Positions 17,727 to 27,077 of a DNA stretch of 64,000 nucleotides are shown here, piece after piece. This stretch comes from G963677445 sp963677445. GTDB lineage: Bacteria > Bacteroidota > Ignavibacteria > Ignavibacteriales > Melioribacteraceae. The notes under the pieces are model-generated. The model saw only the letters and a list, made by a program, of their open reading frames with translations. It did not search any database and was not told the DNA's origin. The position numbers and the translations under genes were made by a program. Numbering within the stretch: the first letter of the stretch is position 1; every line of letters begins with the position of its first letter. The stretch spans positions 25,535 through 89,534 of the forward strand of contig CAXXGF010000070.1 of assembly GCA_963677445.2 (NCBI GenBank), read 5' to 3'.

Positions 17727-18931
17727 GTGTTAAGTTAATTATGATATGACGTATATATTTTGTATATTTGGTCAAAAAAGGCTAATAAAATGACTCGATA
17801 TACAATTAAACTAACCAAAGAGGAAGTTCAGGAATTAACAGATATAATAAACAAAGGGAAACATAGCTCACAAGCATTCAGGGCAGCATATGTTCTATTA
17901 AATTGCGATAAAGGAGAATACTCAGAAAATCCAGATATTACAAATGCGGAAATAATAAAAATATTGAAAATAGGGGACAGGACCATTGATCGAATAAAAA
18001 AGAAATTTATAGAAGACGGATTGGATGCAGTATTAAAACGACAACCATCGACACAAAATTATACAAAAAAAATGGATGGCGATCTCGAAGCAAAACTAAT
18101 AGCTTTATGTTGTAGTAATCCCCCGGAGGGTCATTCCAAATGGAGTATGAGACTATTAGCCGATAAACTTGTCGAACTCAGGTATGTTGATTATATCTCT
18201 CATGTGTCGGTTAGAAACGCGTTAAAAAAAACGAACTTAAACCTTGGAAAATCATAGGTTGGGTAATTCCACCAAAAGGAAGTAGTGAATTTGTAGCGAA
18301 TATGGAATATGTACTGGATGTATATAAAAGACCATACAATGAAAAATATCCGGTTGTGTGTATGGATGAATCGCCAAAACAACTAATAGAAGATATTGCC
18401 ACATTACTAATGAAGCCGGGAAGTCAAAAGAAGGTTGATTACGAATATATCAGACACGGCATGGTAAATATATTTATGGCAAATGAGCCTCTGAAAGGAA
18501 AACGAATAGTAGAAGTCACCAAAACAAAAAAGAAATCTGACTGGGCGCGTTTTATTAAAAAAGTAGTAGATTCATATCCAAATGCTGAAAAAATATTTCT
18601 TGTGATGGATAATTATTCCACACACAATGCTTCAGCGTTTTATGAATGTTTTGAACCTGAGGAGGCGCGAAGGTTGCGCGAACGCCTTGAATTTGTCTAT
18701 ACACCCAAGCATGGTTCCTGGTTAAATATGGCTGAGATTGAATTGCATGTGGTAAATCATCAATGTCTGAACAGACATATATCGGAAGAGGATATTGTAA
18801 GAAGTGAAGTCAAAGCCTGGGCCAATGAGAGGAACTCAAAAAAGGCCACTATAAATTGGCAGTTTACAAACGAGAAAGCAAGAATAAAACTGAAAAGGCT
18901 CTATCCGTCATTATCCGCTTAACATAAACAA
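17727..18931 (+). mobile_element. IS630-family element inserted at TA
   Basis: About 1.2 kb. Comparison with the intact IS copy shows the uninterrupted target GTATAGTATG; here it is split with TA (or TAG) repeated on both sides, as expected for IS630/Tc1 elements that duplicate TA. TGTTAAG occurs in inverted orientation near both ends. Exact ends are uncertain by a few bases. Confidence 0.8.
17790..18922 (+). CDS. IS630-family transposase in two frames (-1 frameshift)
   Basis: The first frame (17790-18257, 155 aa) holds the helix-turn-helix region (TNAEIIKILKIGDRTIDRIKKKF). The second (to 18922) holds the DDE nuclease: Asp in VVCMDESPK, Asp in LVMDNYSTH, Glu in WLNMAEIEL. The frames join at a run of eight A (around 18227-18234): slipping back one base gives KKNELKPWKIIGWVIPP, the usual IS630 joint. 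Programmed -1 frameshifting on A-runs is known in IS630 members, so the element may be functional. Confidence 0.82.
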
Positions 18932-20100
18932 TAGTATGTCTATCAGGTTTTCGCTTATCAGCCTTGCTTCATTTAGCAAATCCAGATCGGTCGGATATTT
19001 GATTTTCTGTTCAGCTGCTGTCGCGTCAAGTATCAGTTTTCCTTGATTTTTGCTTATCTCCTCTTTTTCTTCTCCTGATTCTGGTGGTTCTTCTTCTTTA
19101 TCTTTATCGGCAGCTTTGGCTTTTGACTTCGGTTTTCTTTTTATTTCTTTCTACTATCTTTAATATCTCTTCTGTCATTTCATCAAACTGCTCATATCCC
19201 ATTCGCTTCCGTATATGAACCATCAGACTTGGATCAAATGCCGCTTCCTTCTGGAAACTGGTAAATCCCAGAAAATATTGTATGTAGATGTTTTCCTTTA
19301 TCTGTTCTAATATTTCTACATCACTATATCCATATTTGTGTTTCAGTATTAAAGCGCCGATAACCAGTCTGCCGCTTTTGGCATATCTTCCATGTTTTTT
19401 GTCAAAGTTCCTTGAGTAGATTTCTTCCAGCTTTTCCCATGGCATTAGTTTTGACAATTTCACCCAGCGGTTCTCTGGATCCAAGTCTGCTTCAAATGGG
19501 TGTTGAAACTCAAATATTTCTATCTGTTTTGTGTTTTCTATTTTTATCATAAGTGCAAGCTTTTTTATTGCAATATATTAATTTCCTTGCACTTTTGCCA
19601 CTATTTATTCCCCTATTTTATTTTATTACAATAACTTAACACTTTTTCAGTACACCCTAGGTAATTAATCTTTTATTCGTAACACCCTCAAAATAATTAC
19701 TTGACGGACGATCAATAGATCGATGATGATGAGAAAAATTCAAATCTTCAAATCCCCCCATTGTGAAGAAAGATACCGCTCCTACTCTAAGAGCTATCGC
19801 GAACAACCAGAGCGAAACAACGAAATAGGCGAAATGCAACATATAATCCGAATTATTTCTTCGGTTCCGAAACATTCCATATTTGGCAGTTTTAGGACCA
19901 ATCAGATTAGATAATTTTTGGATCTATGTGAAATGTAGAGGGTAAAGTAATGAATTAGCGGCTAAAAAAATGAATAGACATATGGAAAATTGCGCGTGAA
20001 GATATGAATCAGAGATTTTTATATTGTCATGTTTGATCACAGGAAACCAGCCTCCCGGTCTCTTCGACGCCACAGCGCTTATGGTCTTGAAAAAAAAGGG

Positions 20101-20448
20101 GAGTCTTAAAGTCCCTCTCACCCTGACTAAGGCAGGTGCTTTCAGCTTTCCTAGCTCTTTATGCGTTAGCTGCTTTCCCCCTTTCAGGACTTTGAGAATG
20201 TTTGTATTTTCCTTAATCGAGGCTTTGCCCCGGCCTGTTGCCCGCTCTCTTTCAGGATTTTGTATTCCTCTGCGACAAACTGAAATTATTATTTGTGCTG
20301 AAGGCGCGACAATCAATAGGCCCGGTAATTTATAAAAGAAAAAGTGTATTTAAGCCCTGAAGGGCGGAAGCTGCACATCGGGATTATCCGGTTACACTTT
20401 TACATAAGATTTTGTTTAGTTGTCAGGACCGAAAAAAATCACTCGCTT
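20101..20448 (+). repeat. About 350-bp dispersed intergenic repeat, uninterrupted copy
   Basis: The sequence GAGTCTTAAAGTCC ... GTTAGCTGCTTTC ... GACAAACTGAAAT ... AAAAAGTGTATTTAAGCCC ... GTCAGGACCGA recurs on the other strand at 47194-51106, where it is split by two IS4-type elements. It contains short palindromes such as CCCTTTCAGG and CCTGAAGGGCGG. It looks like a composite REP/BIME-like array rather than a gene. The DNA from 19876 to 20100 holds nothing I recognise. Confidence 0.7.
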
Positions 20449-20521
20449 AATTTCACATAGAACACTTATTATAAATAGTTATAAATTGTAATATCGGCTC
20501 AACACGCACCTTTCTTAAAAG

Positions 20522-21782
20522 TCAAGGCTCATGCTGTTTAGGATCGGTATTGAGTTTGGGCCTTTTTTTGGGTGGGTAACCAAATTGCATCCTCAAAAAA
20601 GGCCTTAACAATGGATCGGTAAAAATATATCGATTTTTACGAGAAGGGTGTTCATACAAAATATTGCATCGATTAACAATTCCATCCCATGAAATATCAA
20701 ATTGACTGTCTTTTAATAAATCATTAGTCTCAATTTGAGCCTTAATATCATCTTTATTAATCAATTTATATCTGTAGAAATTAATGTATTCAATTAATTT
20801 AGTTTCAGATATATTAAAAGTATCGATTTTATCTTTATATTTTTCAAGATAATCATGGTATGCATACTTAATTGAATTAAACCTCCCTTGTTCAAGGTCA
20901 GCATATGTAACATATCTGTCATTAGATTCTCTCTTTCTGCAAGCGCGGCAGCTCTCCAGACCTACTAAGTGAACTGCATAAGGAAATCCATCCGTTTCTA
21001 GGCAAATTGTATCAATTACGTCTCTATCGAAAGTATATTTTATTAGCTTTGCGCGCTCTTCAAGGAAGTTTAAGATATCCTTTTTTTTCAGTGGTGAAAT
21101 AAATATTTCTCGAATTTGCCTAAGAATACTTGGATGTCCTTTGAACAACTCTTTTGCACTTGATGCAACGCCGCATACAATTACTTTACATTCATGTGAA
21201 GAATTATTATCTGAAAGATCTTTTAATAAATCACCAATTTCTTCTCTAATTTTATAAGATACACCTGATAATCTATCAAACTCATCTAAAAGAATATAAT
21301 ACGGAGAACCAAAAGAACAAAGAATTTCAAATAACGTGTCTTTTGTAATTTTTCTTGAACCTAATTCTATTCTATGTGTTATTTTCTTTCCGCGTACTTT
21401 CGTTGCTCCTTCAAGTTTTACGAATTTCCATAAAGGTGTAAAACCAGTTTCTACTGAAATTTCCCCTTCAACCTCACTTGTTCTTTCACGGATAAATACA
21501 TCAATTCCGAGCTCTCGTAATATTCGTCTAGCTAGATCATCAAAAGTCGTTGTGCTACTGCATGTTACGAATGCATGTTTTTTCATATTTGACAAAAAAG
21601 AGTGAACAATTGAAGTTTTACCTACTCCCCTCGAGCCAACTATTGTTGGAACGGGCTCCTTTTTCTCTAAGAAGTTCCTCCATTTTCTCAATCTCAAACC
21701 TTCTTCCGATTAGATATTTTATATCATCAATCGGTGCACTTGGAGTAAAAACGTCCTCTAATTCATGACCAAAATTACCCAC
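20522..21782 (-). pseudogene. AAA/STAND-type ATPase with a one-base frameshift
   Basis: The long frame (20522-21697) starts inside the domain. The true N-terminus lies in another frame, from a GTG at 21782 with GGAGGAACT upstream: VGNFGHELEDVF, then FTPSAPIDDIKYLIGRRFEIEKM. The two join as REKEPVPTIVGSRGVGKTS if one extra base in the A5 run (T5 at 21660-21664) is removed. Walker A is VGSRGVGKTS and Walker B is YYILLDEFD. These multi-domain ATPases are common in accessory regions, with unknown roles. The frameshift may be a sequencing error. Confidence 0.75.
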
Positions 21783-22060
21783 AGTTCCTCCAAAGAGTAA
21801 AAAAGTGAAAATTTTACAATTAAATTATTGAATTACAAATAAAGCAACTTACTATAACTAATTGAAAATTTGACACAAATTTCTTTGATGAATGAGAAAT
21901 AAGTAAGAGAATATCGTCGAACAAGTCAATCTTATTTCGAAGATAAGTTAATACAGTACAAAATCATCATTTTATTATAAAAAAAATATGATATGAATGC
22001 AAGAATAATAAAAACTAAATAAAAAATTAGTATTGATTATCAAAGGGTCAATATTTAAAC
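21783..22060. other. AT-rich intergenic, no gene seen
   Basis: 278 bp of AT-rich DNA upstream of the ATPase gene, ending exactly where the duplicated segment begins. No TATACG-type operator is present, unlike the other two ATPase genes with readable promoters. Confidence 0.4.
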
Positions 22061-22205
22061 TCCCGCGATTGCCGCCACATCACAATGGTATCCCGAAATA
22101 ACACATCATTTCAGGGACAGCAGTGAGTGGGTGGATGAAGAAATGTTATACGAATATCTGCCATTGCTGAAAAAGATGACCGAAGTTATAAACCGCGAAA
22201 AATAA
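22061..22205 (+). pseudogene. 3' fragment of M28 peptidase gene
   Basis: Nearly identical to the last 145 bp of 14365-15549, including the final stop. There is no start codon or upstream part. It is a by-product of the segmental duplication. Confidence 0.9.
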
Positions 22206-22221
22206 ATTTGTAATAATCACA

Positions 22222-22244
22222 GGTCCCGTTAATTCTGCGGGACC
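22222..22244. terminator. Terminator, duplicated copy
   Basis: GGTCCCG pairs with CGGGACC across a 9-nt loop. The stem is 7 bp against 6 bp in copy A, because a base change on the far arm is compensatory. Confidence 0.45.
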
Positions 22245-22247
22245 AAT

Positions 22248-22682
22248 TTAATTCCCGGCCTGGTATAATACCATGTAGGTTGTATAATAATCACTTGTAT
22301 CGAGCCAGCCGATTATTTGTCCCATGTGCCATACTGTGCTGCCGATTCCGGCGATGGCATACTTAAAATTTCCCTCCGTACCGGCTTCCGATTCCTGGTG
22401 GTAATCGTTGCCATGTGTATCCCGGAATGTGAAATAGGGTGTTGAATAACAATCCTCGATTACAATGACAGCCCCATAGGCTATGTTGCCGTGAAACTGA
22501 AACTCACCCGTTGTGTGTCCGTAACCTGATTTGATATCACAGTAGTTTTCATATAATATCGTGTAACCCTCAGCAACCAATTGACTTCTTAAATCAGAAG
22601 CGTACGACTGAAGCGCAAGCGACTGAGAATAAGAGAGAGACGCAACAAATAAAAAACTGATAATCATTATCACCTTTTTCAT
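22248..22682 (-). CDS. Secreted protein of unknown function, copy B
   Basis: 144 aa, the paralogue of 15592-16026. It keeps the signal peptide, both Cys and the full frame, with a few substitutions (for example GAIIVIED to GAVIVIED and STVWQMG to STVWHMG). CGGGAG precedes the ATG, as in copy A. The function is unknown. Confidence 0.7.
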   Translation of the reverse strand: MKKVIMIISFLFVASLSYSQSLALQSYASDLRSQLVAEGYTILYENYCDIKSGYGHTTGEFQFHGNIAYGAVIVIEDCYSTPYFTFRDTHGNDYHQESEAGTEGNFKYAIAGIGSTVWHMGQIIGWLDTSDYYTTYMVLYQAGN

Positions 22683-22781
22683 AATCCGCAGCTCCCGGAA
22701 CAATTATTTTTAGTTCGGACTTAAGATACAGTTTTTTTTGATTAATCGCAGGGGATATTCAGGAAAAGGAGGAGGGGGAAT

Positions 22782-23179
22782 AATGTTAATATGTTGATCA
22801 CGGCTCTTTTCGCCTGATGAATTTTATTTCGAATTTTTTGATATATGTTCTACAGGTGTGAGAGACTTGCCTTTATTAACGTGAGCTAAATATGATAAAT
22901 CTTTTAAAACATTGAGCGCGCTCAGAACTTGTTACGGCATGTTTCCCGAGCTCAACTACAATTTAAGAATCCCAAAGAGATGTCAGGATTATAGAAACAG
23001 AATCAACTAACACATCATCAAACCCTGAATGGGTGAAATAAAAACAGCCGGCACATTGTAATCTCCCAAATTATATCACCCCTCCGGGATTGATAAAACA
23101 TATATTCAGACTCCTTACCTTTCGCAAAATAGTATCGCGGCAGTCATCTATTCGTTTTTTTGTGGCAGTATCCAGCATA
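22782..23179. other. Intergenic with REP-like fragment
   Basis: Contains ACCCTGAATGGGTGAAAT (about 23022-23039) and CCCCTCCGGGATTG, relatives of the CCCTGAAAGGGTGAAAG modules at 50960-51040. No gene seen. Confidence 0.4.
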
Positions 23180-23956
23180 TTATTTTTCTTCCAGTTTTTC
23201 ACGCAACGCCATTCCTTTGGCAGTGAGCCTGTATTTTTGAGTCGGACTTTTAGGAGAATCGGGCTGAGTCATTTCAACAAAACCTGCTTTTATAGCAGGA
23301 TGTAAATAATTCTGAAGAAAATTTCTTCTTCCTTTCAAACTTAACAAATTCATCAATTCCGAAGCGGATAATTTTCCCTGGATGCAGCTTGCCAGCAATT
23401 GTATTTTTTCTTCTGTTTTATCCTCCGCGTGATCCCCGTACTGCTCCTTTACTTGTTCCTCTACTTGTTCCCCTGCTTGTTCCCTTACTTGTTCCCTTAC
23501 TTGTTCCCCTGCTTGTTCCCCTGTATGATGTTTTCGCCACAAAAAAACCTTAAATGTCCGTTGCGAAAAAAATTCCGGTTCCGGAAGACCTTTGCCGGTA
23601 ACATCCTGAATGATATCGAGCGTGCCGGTTCCATAGCGGTCAATAGCTCCGGCATAAAAGAGGCAATTCGCGAGAAGGGGGTTATTCGGGTATGAAGCGT
23701 GCGCCCGTTTAAGATCGGCTATTGTGATTTCATCCGGCAGATGCCCCGGATTTTCAATTTCAATTCTGTTGCTAAAGACTGAAATCTGCACACTCCCCTT
23801 ACTATAATAATCGCGGTGAACCAGCGCGTTTATAACTGCCTCGGCAATTGCCGCGCGGGGCACTTCATATTCGGTTTCAACCAGGTTGCTTTTATGCCTG
23901 GTTCCGGTTGAAAGACTTATTTTGGAAAGCACAAAATCTACAGCCTGATCAGCCGG
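23180..23956 (-). pseudogene. AlbA_2-type ATP-binding regulator, N-terminally truncated
   Basis: The remaining frame holds the HATPase_c_4-like part of the AlbA_2/RecG-like family (AIAEAVINALVHRDY, IEIENPGHLP, NNPLLANCLFYAGAIDRYGTG), a Gln-Glu-Val repeat (EQVREQ...) typical of these proteins, and a C-terminal winged helix. The N-terminal AlbA_2 domain is missing: the open frame begins directly after the stop codon of the ExbD-like gene. The first usable start is a GTG at 23932. A recombination joint at 23956/23957 is the likely cause. Confidence 0.75.
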
Positions 23957-24412
23957 TTATATATTTCCTGATTTTCTTTTTGCGCCAGTTACAAAAAATA
24001 CATCCTTGATTTTTTCTTTTCTGGCAATTTCAATCGCGTACAAAATCAATTCCATTTCGCAATTCTTATCTGCTATTATTGTCAATATCGTATTTGGCAG
24101 CATAATTTTATTGAATCGGAAAAACTTATATAAGTTTTGTTTGGAAATTAGCGTCCCGTCCGATGAGAAAAAAGAGGAATCTTTTAATAATAAATAGGTC
24201 ATTAATCTTTTATTCTCGACGCGCTCAATATAATTGCTTGACGGACGATCAATAGAGCGAAGTTTATAAGAAAAATTCAAATCTCCAAATCCCCCTATTG
24301 TGAAGAAAGATACCGATCCTACTCTCAGGGCAAAAGCGAACAACCAGAGTGAAATGATAAAAAACCCGAACCGAAGCATATAACCTGAATCGTATCTTCG
24401 GTTCCGAAACAT
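23957..24412 (-). CDS. ExbD/TolR-like protein, intact copy
   Basis: 151 aa from the ATG at 24412 (MFRNRRYDSGYML). This start is chosen because it is shared with copy A and gives the usual ExbD layout; the frame extends further upstream. One N-terminal TM segment (FGFFIISLWLFAFAL) is followed by a periplasmic domain. The C-terminal part (PNTILTIIADKNCEMELILYAIEIARKEKI) resembles the ExbD pattern of radkxxxyxxvxxxxdxaxxxGi. There is no ExbB or TonB gene nearby. The membrane Asp expected in ExbD is not seen, so the assignment is tentative. Confidence 0.5.
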   Translation of the reverse strand: MFRNRRYDSGYMLRFGFFIISLWLFAFALRVGSVSFFTIGGFGDLNFSYKLRSIDRPSSNYIERVENKRLMTYLLLKDSSFFSSDGTLISKQNLYKFFRFNKIMLPNTILTIIADKNCEMELILYAIEIARKEKIKDVFFVTGAKRKSGNI

Positions 24413-24509
24413 TCCATATTTGGCAGTTTTAGGACCAATCAGATAAGATAATTTTTTATTTCTTTGAAAAAATGAATACAAAACAGCTCCCCGATGAACA
24501 AGTTAAGTA

Positions 24510-25235
24510 TTAGTCCTCAGTTTCTTCAGCGGCTCTGAATATTCTCTTAACCTCATAGCTGCTTAGTTTATAGATAAAAAATCCGATTATAATTGTTGGT
24601 ATCAGTTGACTAAAGATTAAAGAAACATATGAAAAGGATTGGAAAAATCCTTCATTTGGAGCATCCATCATAGAGGCAAAATTGCCCATCATTGGCAAAG
24701 TGACATATTTATGCATGAATATTGTCCACCCTATATTCCAGAACAGCGCGAACCACAGCATATACACCGTATTTTCCCTCGCCGATTCTTCTATATTTAA
24801 CAACCCAATCGAAAAAAATATAAACAAACCGGCAATTATAAGAGAGGGCATCTCCATTATATATAAGTTATTGAATAAAAATTTTGAAACATCGGGCAAT
24901 GTGTCCATAATTGCATCAATCGAGATTAAATCATATGGAGAAGGCGCGACAAAACTAAAGAGAGCGCCCAGAAGCCGGAAGCCGGAATATATAATTAGAA
25001 TCCAGGCAATTACCTTTATTACGGTATTTTTCCTTGGCGCGCTGAAAGCTTTTGATTTTAATCCTTTCTTTATCTCATTTTCAATCGCCTCCCTGTCCAT
25101 TCCTGTTCTTTTTGTAATTTCCGCCTCAATTGTAAGAGCCCTGTCTTCATTATACCTGCGATCAACCCTCGAATAAATGTCAATAAGTTCTGTCAGTGAA
25201 TATTTGCTGTAATCAATATTATGTTTAACTTCCAA
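24510..25235 (-). CDS. Multi-pass membrane protein, unknown
   Basis: 241 aa, with TTG as likely start because AAGGAGGAG lies just upstream. An acidic and basic cytoplasmic N-terminus (about 1-70, RxxEITKRTGMDREAIENEI) is followed by four hydrophobic segments (about 73-92, 118-140, 150-172, 195-220). The last residues are acidic. It resembles small Yip1-like or DUF-type membrane proteins, but I do not recognise the family. Confidence 0.6.
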   Translation of the reverse strand: MEVKHNIDYSKYSLTELIDIYSRVDRRYNEDRALTIEAEITKRTGMDREAIENEIKKGLKSKAFSAPRKNTVIKVIAWILIIYSGFRLLGALFSFVAPSPYDLISIDAIMDTLPDVSKFLFNNLYIMEMPSLIIAGLFIFFSIGLLNIEESARENTVYMLWFALFWNIGWTIFMHKYVTLPMMGNFASMMDAPNEGFFQSFSYVSLIFSQLIPTIIIGFFIYKLSSYEVKRIFRAAEETED

Positions 25236-25364
25236 AATCTCCTCCTTTTTAGCAGTAAGTTATGAGAGAATGTGTGATTTTCATGCCTCGTTACGAAAAT
25301 TTTATTCCTTGATATTTACCTCAAAAATATAATATTTTTTCATCATAATATTATCGTTATTTTA

Positions 25365-25450
25365 TTTCCCGAACATTCTTTTTTCCCTTCCCATTTTTCC
25401 TGCCAGAAAACCATAAAATGAAGGAGACAACAACGCCACAGCCCAGACAG
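25365..25450 (-). pseudogene. Decayed remnant related to the 26652-27077 membrane protein
   Basis: The stretch CCATTTTTCCTGCCAGAAAACC matches the 3' part of 26652-27077, and ACCATAAAATGAAGGAGACAACAACGCCACAGCCCAG (split here by motif) matches its 5' part, with everything between deleted. There is no open frame. The similarity is short, so the call is tentative. Confidence 0.4.
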
Positions 25451-25525
25451 AATCAATCTATTAAACCTCCGGTTTTATTTAGATTAATTTTAAATTTATA
25501 GGACATTATATATTTAAGCATAATT

Positions 25526-26587
25526 TTAATCTTCATCGCTTTTTCCCGCATCGCGTATCGCTATTCCGGTAGCCAATTCTATCTCTTCAATTGTTGGCAA
25601 TTCTGATTTGATATCTTTCAGGTTAGCTTTGCTGATATCATATTCCGCAATCCCTATTGGCTGCGTCATTCCTCTTAAAGCATATTCGGCGATTATTTTA
25701 GATTTTGACTTGCACAATAAAAGCCCAATTGTCGGATTTTCTGCATTTGTTTTCAATGCATCGTCAACTGCCGATAAATATAGGTTCATTTTTCCCGCAA
25801 ATTCAGCTTTAAATTCAATTGCTTTTAATTCAATAACAAAATAGCATTTCAATTTGATATGATAAAAAAGTAAGTCAATATAGAAATCCTGATTATCTAT
25901 AATTATTGGGACCTGTTGTCCCACAAATGAAAAGCCCTTTCCAAGTTCCAGTAAAAATGACGTTATATTTTTGACTAATTGACTTTCAATATCTTTCTCA
26001 AGCACTTTTTCCTGAAGAGTTAAGAAGTCAAACTTGTACGGGTCTTTTAATGTTTCATTGGCTAATTCCGAATGAGGGGCAGGAAGTGTATTAGTAAAGT
26101 TTGTAACAGCCTTACCTTGTCTTTCATAAAATCCTTGATCTATTTGATGTAATAAAACCGAACGGGACCAATTATTTTCAATGGTTTTATTTGTGTAAAA
26201 AATCGCTTCTCCTATACTTTTAGATTTTGAGATAATCACAACATTCTGCCCCCAGGGAATTTGTCCAACAAGTTGTTGGACTTTTTCTATTCTTATGTTG
26301 GATTTTGAGTAAAACTCATATAATTTCTTCATTGAAAATAGATTACTTCTCGAGAATCCTTTTTGGTCCGGAAATTCATGCTTTAAATCTTTCGATAATA
26401 CCTCAACAACTGATGTCCCCCAATTTTTCCGGCCAACTTTTTCAGAGATTGACTTTCCAATTGACCAGTAAAGATTTATGAGTTCTTTGTTTACCGCAAT
26501 AGACGCCTTTATCTGAGCTTTCTGAATTAATCCTTTTAATTCGCTAACCCAATTAAGATATTCTGTATTTTTTCTCATCAAGTCCAT
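25526..26587 (-). CDS. YhcG/DUF1016-family nuclease
   Basis: 353 aa. The N-terminal DUF1016_N helical domain (LYWSIGKSISEKV, GFSRSNLFSMKKLYEFY) is followed by a PDDEXK nuclease domain: Asp in YIDLLFYH and the ELK of CYFVIELKA. This family includes E. coli YhcG and the RhuM-like accessory nucleases found near restriction and defence loci. There is an alternative start 3 codons in (MRKNTEYL). It stands alone here, without a restriction-modification operon. Confidence 0.85.
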   Translation of the reverse strand: MDLMRKNTEYLNWVSELKGLIQKAQIKASIAVNKELINLYWSIGKSISEKVGRKNWGTSVVEVLSKDLKHEFPDQKGFSRSNLFSMKKLYEFYSKSNIRIEKVQQLVGQIPWGQNVVIISKSKSIGEAIFYTNKTIENNWSRSVLLHQIDQGFYERQGKAVTNFTNTLPAPHSELANETLKDPYKFDFLTLQEKVLEKDIESQLVKNITSFLLELGKGFSFVGQQVPIIIDNQDFYIDLLFYHIKLKCYFVIELKAIEFKAEFAGKMNLYLSAVDDALKTNAENPTIGLLLCKSKSKIIAEYALRGMTQPIGIAEYDISKANLKDIKSELPTIEEIELATGIAIRDAGKSDED

Positions 26588-26651
26588 ATGTACAAAAACA
26601 GACTTTTTATTCTTATAAATTCAACATCGGGTTGAATAATCAGGCGGTTTA

Positions 26652-27077
26652 TTATCCGGATTCATTCGTGGGACGCTTTATTCCCTTCTCCACCTTGCCT
26701 GCCAAAACCCAGCTCAGAATCATCGTAATAAATAAAAATGCCGTCTTAACGATAATCCACAAACCACCCCCGTTTCCGGATATATATCCGATAACAGAGA
26801 CAATACACATTCCAAATACCACCGGGAAAGCGGTTATCAGTATTACCCCTTTTCGTTCTATCGGTTTTCTCACACCCCATAAAAGGAGAACTGTCCAGCC
26901 GGTCATTAACACCCCCGCGATCATCATTGTCAATCTTAGTTGAAAAGGAGGATTAAAATCGGGGATTCCGGCCAAAATACCATAAAACGACGGACATAAC
27001 AACGCCAAAGCCCAGAGGGCGTCAGCCACAATCCCCAGCCACCAGGGGAGTTTGATAAGGAATAGTTTTGTTTTCAT
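26652..27077 (-). CDS. Four-helix membrane protein, unknown
   Basis: 141 aa. Four hydrophobic segments (about 12-35, 45-68, 76-98, 106-128) and very short loops. GIVADALWALALLCPSFYG near the start is characteristic of a group of small uncharacterised membrane proteins. A decayed relative lies at 25365-25450. No clear ribosome binding site. Confidence 0.55.
   Translation of the reverse strand: MKTKLFLIKLPWWLGIVADALWALALLCPSFYGILAGIPDFNPPFQLRLTMMIAGVLMTGWTVLLLWGVRKPIERKGVILITAFPVVFGMCIVSVIGYISGNGGGLWIIVKTAFLFITMILSWVLAGKVEKGIKRPTNESG

Larger units (their letters stand above)
16798..19550 (-). pseudogene. Transposase of the second IS copy, doubly broken
   Basis: The N-terminal part (19550 down to 18934) is near-identical to the intact transposase but has a 7-nt insertion near 19120-19127 in the Lys/Glu linker, which ends translation at 19104. 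The C-terminal part (17724 down to 16798) is intact in frame but separated by the IS630-family insertion. It cannot make active enzyme; mobility would need the intact copy. Confidence 0.85.
16785..19657 (-). mobile_element. Degenerate second IS5/IS1182-type copy, with nested IS630-family element
   Basis: Ends GGGTCTACTGAA and (other strand) GGGTGTACTGAA match the IS at 2510-4168. TAGGTA is duplicated on both sides (16779-16784 and 19658-19663). An IS630-type element sits inside at 17727-18931. Apart from that and a 7-nt insertion near 19120-19127, the sequence is almost the same as the intact copy. Confidence 0.9.
16533..19875 (-). pseudogene. ExbD/TolR-like gene, copy A, split by an IS
   Basis: The 5' half is 19658-19875 (MFRNRRNNSDYM, then one TM segment) and the 3' half is 16533-16784 (ILPNTVLTIIADKNCEMEL ...). 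Together they match the intact gene at 23957-24412. The IS (16785-19657) has TAGGTA target duplications on both sides. Excision would not restore the frame: the two halves are in different frames and a stop follows at once. The gene was therefore already frameshifted, or changed after insertion. Confidence 0.75.
22061..22781. repeat. 721-bp duplication, copy B
   Basis: Matches 15405-16125 colinearly. It carries only the last 48 codons of the M28 gene but the whole secreted-protein gene. Flanking sequences differ completely on both sides. Confidence 0.9.

Noticed and set aside
23399..23695. Leu/Pro/Phe-rich ORF resembling a membrane protein
   Set aside because: It is the antisense reading of the Gln-Glu-Val repeat of the AlbA_2-type gene.
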